Source: Wolfiporia cocos (taxonomy: Eukaryota; Basidiomycota; Agaricomycetes; Polyporales; Phaeolaceae). From it: 64,000 nucleotides of DNA. The stretch lies in contig JACCLO010000018.1 in NCBI GenBank assembly GCA_029448655.1, forward strand, positions 434,001-498,000, in the 5' to 3' direction. Positions 56,157-64,000 of this stretch are shown here, one piece after another. Each line of letters begins with the position of its first letter. Positions within the stretch are counted from its first letter, which is position 1. The notes beneath the pieces are model-generated. The model made no database searches. It saw only the letters and a program-made list of their open reading frames with translations, and was not told the origin of the DNA. The position numbers and the translations under genes are program-made.

Positions 56157-59100
56157 TCGCGTAGCCCAGCATGCGCGGTGTCCGATTCGTCGTAGTCGAC
56201 TCGAGCGTCAGCGGTAAGACGGCCATCGACACGCCCTAAGGCAAGAACCTCGTTGGCGCGTTCTGGCAGCATTGATGCCGCCTTCCTCGACGAGACGCTT
56301 CCTGCGCCCGTGGGTTCGCGTCTCGCTCGGGCGACATCTTCGTGGCGATCCAAACGCCCTCCTCCAACCAACCACTCGGGCCGCACGCTCGCGATCCGCT
56401 CCGCCCCGCAGTCGGCTCCTCCTCTTCGGCGCACGTCGTCACGGTCACGAGCGCGAGGCGGGCCTGCGCAACCTCGTGAACCTCGAGCACACGATCGGCC
56501 AGCCGCCGCCCTCCATGGGGAGCCCGTCGCGGTCGGCATGGTCCTCGAGGCGGAGGTTGCGCCCCCGCGCAGGTCGCGGTCGGCCGTATCGTGTGCTGCC
56601 TCCGCGCGTACAACCTCCCCGTGTCCCTTGCGGACCCGCCCATTGTGTCCCTCCCAGCCGCCAAGGGCCTCGGCATCGAGTGCCTCCTAGACATCATGAC
56701 AATCGACAAGAACAGCGGACAGCGTCATCGCCAAGACGCTGTCCAAGGCAGTCAGGGTCGTCTCTGGGACGCCAACGAAGAGCCCAGTGCGCATGACGAC
56801 CCCGGGATCGAAGAGTATCTCCAATCGCGCGCTCTTGCTCGCCGCGCTGGGCAGCGGAACATCTCGGCTGAAGAACCTACTGCACTCAGACGACACTCAA
56901 GTCATGATGAACGCGCTCGTGAAGTTCAAGGCGCGCTACCCTGATCTCCTAGGAAGACGACGGCGCGAACGGTCCCTCTCCGTCCCCGCCATCGGCAAGG
57001 AGATCTACCTCGGCAACGCGGGCACCGCCGCACGCTTCCTCGCCATGGTCTGCACGCTCGTCCAGTCGTCCAGAGCGCAGCGCCCGGCAAGCGCAGTGCC
57101 ACCACCAGCAACACGCGCATGAAGCAGCGCCCGATAGGGCCGCTCGTCGATGCATTGCGCGCAAATGGCAGTGACATGGTCTATCCCAAGTCACAGGGCT
57201 GCCTGCCGCTCTCTGTGGCGCCGACCGTGCACATCCGGCTCGCGGCGAGCGTGTCCACTGTCCAGCCAATACGTGTCCTCGATCCTACTGTGCGCGCCGT
57301 ACGCGCAGGCGCCGGTCACGCTCGAGCTCACCGGCGGCCAGGTCGTCTCGCAGCCGTACATCGACATGACCATTGCGATGATGCGGGCGCTCGGCATGGA
57401 CGTCGTGCGTGAGTAAGGATCCGCGAGCGGCAAGTTGCTCGATGGTTACAGGATCCCCAGGGCGGCTCACAAGAACCTGGCTGAATACAGGATTGAGAAC
57501 GACGCCAGCAGCGCGACGTGCCCGCTTGCAACCATAACGGGCACCACGTGCACGATCGCGAACATCGGCTCTGCGTCGCTGCAGGGCGACGCGCGCTTTG
57601 CAAAGGAGGTGCTCGAGCCCATGGGATGCAAGCTTATTCAGACGGAATCAGAGACCACCGTGACAGGTCCTCCTGTGGGCCAGCTCAGAGCCCTTGGACT
57701 GGTGGACATGGAGCCGATGACGGACGCATTCTTGACGGCGTCCGTGCTTGCTGCCGTGGCGATTTCATCTCCACTGAAGGAGCGCGAGCTCACCGACGGA
57801 TCGCGTCCGACTACAACGAGGATCATTGGAATCGCGAACGAGTGCAACCGCATCCGTGCGACGATAGATCAACTAGGTATGAATCCGACATTCTCCAGCG
57901 CACCATTAGTCTGACATTAGCCCCTTTACCAGCTATGTTTGGGGTCAAAACGAAGGAGCTAGGCGACGGCCTCGAGGTGTATGGAAAACCGATCTCGCAA
58001 TTGAAGGGGAGAGTCAACGTTCATTGTTACAATGACCACCGCGTCGCGATGGCCTTCAGCGTCCTTGGAGCCGTGGCACGGGGTACCATTCTGGAAGAAA
58101 AGCGACGTATCAGAAGACTTGGCCCAACCGGTGGGATGATCTCCAGAACAAGGTGTGTGTTTACTCGCCGCCCGGGTAGGAAATGTCTCATCACTTGCTT
58201 GCAGACTGGTATCGAAGTGGAGGGCATCGAACTACCTGTCTTCGGCTCTGCCGCATGCACAAGCCAGGCGACGGAGGACAGCGGTGCATCTGTTATCGTT
58301 ATTGGCATGCGCGGCAAGACCCTGATCGGTGAGCTCGCTGCGTCTGCGCTGAATTGGCGCTTCATCGATGCCGATGCGGTCTTCGAGGAGAAGCATCGAA
58401 TCGGGGTACGCGAGTTCGTGCAGCACAATGACTGGCCTGCGTTCCGCTCTGCGGAGACAGATCCTGCAGGAGCTCTTGACGCATCGCTCGCACGGACATG
58501 TCATCAGTCTCGGTGGCGGCATTGTTGAAACACCTGCAGCGCGGGATATACCCAAGACGTATGCGAAGCAGGGTATTGTGGTCCACATCGTTCGTGGAAT
58601 CATGAGCTATATTGGCGAAGAAACGGCCCGCCCTGCATATGGAGAGCCGATCATGGACGTATTCGAACGACGCGAACCGTGGTATGCAGAGTGCTGCAAT
58701 CACGAATTCATCAACTACACCGGCACGTTGACATCGTCCCCGACACTGTCTCATCGAATGGTACTGTGCCCGTCTCACTCGCCACTCCCTCGTTGTCTGC
58801 CGGTATTCGAGAGGAATTTGGGCGCTTCTTCCAGCACATCACCGGGCAGCGTCCCAACCTTGCACCACTGCAGAGGGTGGTCAGAGAACATACTTCTTGT
58901 CGCTCACGTATCCTGATGCTGTGCCTGCCCTGCCTTACCTCGAACAGCTGACCGCTGGGGCTGACGCGATCGAGTTACGGGTCGATCTTCTCTGGTCGCC
59001 GAAGGGCTTCAGCATCGTAGGCCCCTGCATCCCTTCAGTGGCATACGTGAAGGAACAGATCGCTGCCCTGAGACAGAAGACGACATTACCAATGGCCTTC

Positions 59101-60445
59101 ACTGCAAGGACTGTTTCTCAAGGCGGACAATTCCCCAATGGTGCTGAAACAGAGGCATTTGAGCTTTTCCACAGCGCGCTTCGCATGTACGTCGGGTACA
59201 CTGACGTGGAGATATTATGGTCCGAGGAGCACTTGCAAAATCTCATCGATCGCAAAGGACACTCACAGATGATCGCGTCTTGGCACGATTAGAGCGGGAA
59301 CATGCTCTGGAGCAGTGCCACAGTGGAGGAGATGTACAAGATTGCGTCCAGCTGCAGTAATACTGTCAAGATCGTGGATAAAGCGAACACCATCGAGGAC
59401 AATTTCGCGTTGCGTCGATTCGCTCAGCACATGCAGGCGTCGGACATGGCAAAGCCGACGGTTGGATCAATATGGGCGTCGAGGGGCAGCTCTCATCGAC
59501 TCGACGCTCAGCCCGGTATCTCATCCGCTTTTGCCCACAAAAGGTACATCCGGACAGCTCTCCTTCGCTGAGATCCAGACAACTCTGTACCTCATCGGTC
59601 AGAATCCGGCATGCAAGTTCCATCTCTTTGGTAACCCAGTTGTTCATTCCATGTCACCGACACTACACAACACCGCCTTCTAGCTGCTTGGCATGCCCCA
59701 TAAATACGACGTGCTCGAGACTGAAAGTGCTGGAGAGGAGATCAAGCTTGTCTTGGCGTCTCCGGATTTCGGAGGTGCCTCCGTGATGATCCCATTCAAA
59801 TTGGACGTCATACCTCTCCTCGACAGCCTCTTGTCTGAAGCTGAGGCCACTGGCGTGTTCAATACTGTCGTTCCTCGGAGGAAGGTGGATGAGTCTCTTC
59901 AACTGCATGGCGACAACACCGATTGGATTGGTATACTGAAATGTATTTGCTCAGCATTGCCAACAGCCGACTTCAAGGTCGATGCTGGACTGGTCATCGG
60001 TGCGGGAGGAACGTCACGTGCTGCCAGTTATGTGCTGCACAAGCTCGGCGCCAAGTCAATCCGTCTATATAATCGCACAAGGTTGAGTGCACAAGCTCTC
60101 CTCGACGCCTTCCCCAACATTAAGATCCAGATTCTGGATGTGCTGGACACATGGCTCGAGGGTGGATTACCTCCATCAGTTGTCATATCCACTGTTCCTG
60201 CTTCCACAACCACAATGGACCCAGCTGTGCAGAATGCGCTGTTCCTCCCCAGTTCAATCTTTGCTCTCCATATCCAAGGCGTACTAGTTGATATGGCTTA
60301 CAAACCTGCCGAAACGCCACTTCTCGCGCTAGCGTCAGAGGTCACCCAGAATTGGAAGCAAGTTACAGGGCTCGATGTCTTACTAGACCAGGGCTTTAGG
60401 CAATTATACTTGTGGAAGGGAGGCATTGTCCCAAGCGTGTTGTGA
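56157..60445 (+). pseudogene. AROM pentafunctional shikimate-pathway gene, pseudogene
   Basis: AROM joins five enzymes between DAHP and EPSP. All five are seen in order, over several frames. 3-dehydroquinate synthase: only the C-terminal part, from MRGVRFV (about 56170), DSSVSGKTAID, LVGAFWQH, with a deletion before DSS and stops. EPSP synthase: 56785-58140 ([71 protein letters not shown]). Shikimate kinase: 58285-58740; its Walker A reads GMRGKT, two residues short of GxxGxGKT. 3-dehydroquinase: about 58880-59520, with TAG at 59290 in place of the Trp after SWHD, and VDKANTIEDN holding the Schiff-base lysine. Shikimate dehydrogenase: about 59560-60445, TAG at 59681, then an open 250-codon frame with GDNTDWIG and VIGAGGTSRAA. 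As AROM is essential, a functional copy should exist elsewhere. Confidence 0.93.
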
Positions 60446-62185
60446 GCGAACATGTCTGGAGTGTGTACTCCATCACAGCCCGAAGTTGCAGAGCTGTGGC
60501 TATCTGATTAGAATACAGAGGATGTACATAGATGACCTCACAGATCGAATTCTTGATAGCTTTTCGAGTGCGCTTGGGAGCGATGATGCGAGATGCTATA
60601 TGTCCTTGATCGTTATTTCTGGTCGCCTCAGGTGTCAGTTCCAGATATTGTATGTTATTACCCATCCAGTCTGGGCTTCATGTCTCTCGTAGGCGAGATG
60701 ATTGGTATTGCCCACGTCACTTGCCAGTAAGCACGACAAGGTGCTGAGCAGGGAAGACAGCAAGTTGTTTGAGAAGCAATCTCCTATTCTTATATTTACA
60801 TCTGACATGTATGGAAACAGAACAAAAAAACAAAGGCACAACTGGAAACAAGAATGAATGTGACCTCGCCTCCCTGGCGATTGCAACTCAATTGGAAGCA
60901 CTGCCCGCGCATTACAACCTATTTACCACTGTTTGTACTTAATTGCAACTTATTACATTGCAACGCACGCCCAGTTTTTCCAACATACGTACACTTTCTC
61001 TGCTCCTTTGATACCTCCTAGTGAGGGCCAGTCACCTGCCGAAGAAGCAACACGTCACCGTGGCACACAAGGAGCTAGCATGTCTGCCATAGACATTGCC
61101 AATTGGGTCGTGCTCGAGCACGTGTATCGCTCGCATGTCGAGAACATGCTGGCGGCCACAGACAGCCATCTATTGCTGCAATGGCAGGAGTGGCACAACA
61201 CCTTAGATGTTTTGATGGTAGGTATCCATTGATTTGTTGTACCAAGGGCATCTTATGTTTTACTATAGAGGCTTAATAACAATCTGAACAAAGTCAATCC
61301 CTTACGGTTTCGCTTATTCACAGACCACCCGGGATTCTGCAACACAATTGAGGATGCACAGAAGGCCATTGCGGTTGCATGGGAGGCCGCTGTGGTCACT
61401 CAGGGACCCAAAACACAGCCTGAGGCTGTCACAGTCATGCAGGGACCCAAAACACAGCCTGAAGCTGTCATGGCTGTGGGGAGATGTGAGGCTGTTGCAG
61501 TTGTGCAGGGACCCGAAACACAGCTCACGCAGATATCTCATCTCGAGTCTGGATATCAAAAAACAGTAGAGGTACTTCATTGGGCCCAGGGTATTATTAA
61601 CCCGTGTGCACCTGAAAAAATGAATCCACTCAAACGCAAAGCTTCATCACCCCCCCCTTCCACCTGATCAGCAAAGAGATAGAATCTGCAGCGTTGCCTT
61701 GGTGCAGGATGGCGTGGTGATGGCAGACTGATGGCACAGAGATGGGCAAGCTAGTGGGTCACTACTGCATTAGTATATAGGCTGGTCAGAGCGATGGGGC
61801 TCACCAGCAGTTTGCAACCCTTATCACTCGTATCTGTACTCAGAACTCAGGCCCCGACGGGCAATTTCAACACAACTCTGGTGTGATGGGGAACGGCATA
61901 CCCTGAACTTTTGCGTGCCACCTCATCCTTTGTCGGCCACGCTCACGCTGTTCTCTGGTGGTGCACACGTGCACCTGGTGACACAATGCAGCAGTCAACA
62001 TCTTCTGGCACCGCAGATGGCACATTGCTCGGTCTCATGACCAGATGGTAAACTCCGACAGAGTTTGAATATCTGAGGACACGTCGTGGTGGTTGAGTGT
62101 TGCTTGTCCCCTCAATTGTCTCACTCAAGCCTCAATACATTCTCCTGCTGCTCCCCCTTGTTCACTATGATGACTACCCAGCAGG
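60446..62185. other. No gene assigned; small repeat at 61401-61530
   Basis: The plus-strand frame 60933-61232 (99 codons, SAIDIANWVVLEHVYRSHVE) and a frame at 61392-61667 may be exons of one unknown gene. The latter holds a 39-bp repeat with the unit CAGGGACCCAAAACACAGCC at 61401, 61440 and partly 61505. No family recognised. Confidence 0.45.
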
Positions 62186-62190
62186 AAGGC

Positions 62191-63284
62191 TGTCACAGAT
62201 TTATCTGGGGCTTACAGCATTTTTCCTACGATTATAGCAATTTACCTGGGATTTATACGTCTAACTACAAGTTATCTACGGGTTAACTCCCATTGCCACC
62301 ACGACAAGCTCTTAACTGAGCTTATCACCACATGACTAGCTTACATAACGCTACGGCACCTTCTGGTCCAATAGCATAGTTACAGCTACGTCATACAGGT
62401 CTCGCCCGTCAAAGCAAGACCAGCCACGTCATAGATCTTAGATCATAATGATAGGCCGAGCGCGGCACGCTCGCATAATAATGTCCACAAGTACAAACAG
62501 TGCCTCGCGGCCTTGTACTATTGGGTCGGCCTTCCCGGCTTCCCACTGCCATAAGATCCTTGATCACAATGGCACCTCAGGCGCGCCACGCCTTCGCATA
62601 ATAATGGCAACACGGCCAAATAGCACTATATTAGCATCAAGGCAATATCGCTATAGGCTCGGCCTTCTCGGCCATCCCACGGACTCGGCGTTCTCCAAGT
62701 CCCGGGCTTCTGCCATCACGGCGTTGCCCAAACACCGGTCCTCGCCTGACGGCTAAGACCACCATATGTTCCGGTAACCTTCCGGTCCGGACATATCACA
62801 TGCTACGGTGCCTGCTGGCCCAATAGCATTATGACCTCGGCGTTCAGCCTTGGTCAGCACATGATGACCGGCCAATCGCCATTATACCTCACGGTATCCG
62901 GCAACCGGCATCCCTTATACCCGGGCTGCACCCGTCTTCACATGTCCATCTAACGATGAGACCACACGCTCTCTCTTTTACCATTGGCTCGGCCATTACC
63001 GGCGGGTCACGGCCTTTGTAGAGTAGTCGTACCACTTGGTCGCCCTTATGGCAACCAAGCCCACACTCCTTATCGGGCATGCACTATACAGTAGCACATG
63101 ACCTGATATTATTATGTATATAAGTAGGGCCTTGACGGCCTATAACCTTAGTTCTATTCTTCTCGGCGTGCGCCGTAGAAGAACCTTCCACCTACTACCG
63201 TGCCTGATAACCTCTTCCTCACCTAAGTCGCCTAGTTCAGCGCAGGATACTGGCTTGGTGAGTCCCACAGAGCCATCTGTGTCA
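62191..63284 (+). repeat. Solo LTR of the non-autonomous family, TSD AAGGC
   Basis: 1,094 bp, related to the LTRs at 587, 5606 and 10625 but clearly diverged. Ends TGTCACAGATTT and CATCTGTGTCA, flanked by AAGGC at 62186-62190 and 63285-63289. It keeps the TATATAAG box (near 63117) and an AGTTCTATTCTT at the self-primer position, with a GGGCC...GGCC inverted repeat between them. It shows that this family transposed more than once. Confidence 0.93.
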
Positions 63285-63289
63285 AAGGC

Positions 63290-64000
63290 TCTATACCTGT
63301 TGCTGTAGTTGACTACGACCACCACCCCCCATTCATCTATCCTGTACCCCTCCTAGTACCCCTGAATCCTCAAAAGGTGACCATAGATGAGATCCAGATA
63401 TGGGTCGTTGAGTAAATGAAAGCGCATCCAGCTTTGGTCACTCTGTGGAAGGTTTGTCGCCAACATATCTTCACGTATTGCATTCAATCACTGCCTTCCA
63501 CAGCCAAAGGAGTATCTCACTTGCAAGAATATGAAACAGCTTCAAGGTCTCTTCAAAGACAGCGACTATAAACTTGAGGCCTTCTATGATGATATCACAG
63601 GAGATGGTGATGATCCCTTGCACTCCTTGCTCGCCAATCAGTCAAGACCGTGTGATGCCAAGTTGCCACTGCTTGTGGCACAAATCTTGAAGGAGCCAGA
63701 GGATAAGACGTCGAAGTGGAAGAGAAACAATCAAGAAATTGGTGTAGAGATGGATGAGGCCATGATGAGCAAGTTAAGGCCGTTGATTAAGCGTGTGTCA
63801 CACTGAACTGTTTTTCTCAGCCACCACTTCAACATCATTATAAGCAATTGCTCCTTGGCAAAGCCCCCAGTCTGTCTGTTGCTGTGCAGTCACAGGAATA
63901 TTATAATTTCCAGAACGGAGTCAGTCCTATCGTTGATGGCCGGTATGCTTCCAGAAGACCAGTCGTCGCAGTACCGATTGTGATATACGATTCTATCTTT
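63290..64000 (+). other. Unrecognised coding-like sequence, possibly spliced
   Basis: Coding-like blocks occur in different frames: KVTIDEIQIWVVE near 63378, MKAHPALVTLWKVCRQHIFT near 63417, and a 91-codon frame at 63531-63806 (QGLFKDSDYKLEAFYDDITG). The LTR at 62191 abuts this region and may interrupt a gene. No family recognised; the window ends within it. Confidence 0.4.

Overview
The window looks like a transposon-dense, gene-poor region of a filamentous basidiomycete, probably an agaricomycete. The evidence is a broken fungal-type pentafunctional AROM gene, short introns (about 45-70 nt) with CTAAC/CTGAC branch sites, Crinkler-type nuclease-kinase genes, a chromodomain Ty3/gypsy element, and many solo LTRs that share TGTCA...TGACA-like ends. 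All comparisons were made by eye; no alignment or database search was run.

Layout. 587-11717: a non-autonomous LTR retrotransposon arranged LTR-internal-LTR-internal-LTR (three 1,093-bp LTRs, two 3,926-bp non-coding interiors, period 5,019 bp), bounded by one outer TTTGA target-site duplication (TSD). 12415-22414: an intact-looking 10.0-kb Ty3/gypsy element on the minus strand with 699-bp LTRs that look identical and a TGGTG TSD. It encodes an extra 5' ORF, Gag, and a Pol that carries a chromodomain followed by a complete C-terminal dUTPase domain. It sits inside an older solo LTR whose own TSD (CACAG) can still be read on both sides, and an uninterrupted relative at 41593-41846 shows the empty site. 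22614-25225: decayed Tc1/mariner-like transposase. 25.4-31 kb: solo LTRs and a VPS8-like fragment split by a hAT-type element with an 8-bp TSD. 31.5-33.2 kb: a spliced hypothetical gene. 33.5-36.2 kb: minisatellites and a repetitive ORF with a better preserved second copy at 54.1-55.3 kb. 36315-36955: second hAT-type copy. 37.3-41.0 kb: two tandem Crinkler-like genes, one with the full header, nuclease and kinase, one lacking the header. 41.6-50.7 kb: eight LTR copies, seven with a recognisable TSD, in CpG-poor sequence. 51.9-54.0 kb: O-methyltransferase pseudogene. 56.2-60.4 kb: AROM pseudogene covering parts of all five domains. 62191-63284: solo LTR of the first family with an AAGGC TSD.

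The main result is a likely autonomous/non-autonomous pair. The non-coding element shares with the dUTPase-gypsy element its LTR ends, about 1 kb of 5' leader and the hairpin plus polypurine tract, but replaces all genes with about 2.6 kb of non-coding sequence made of many short hairpins, some repeated with compensatory stem changes. Neither element has a tRNA-type primer-binding site. In both, an 11-12 nt stretch just after the 5' LTR is complementary to a stretch 34 nt downstream of the LTR TATA box; the sequence differs between the two elements but the complementarity is kept. This is the arrangement expected for Tf1-like self-priming.
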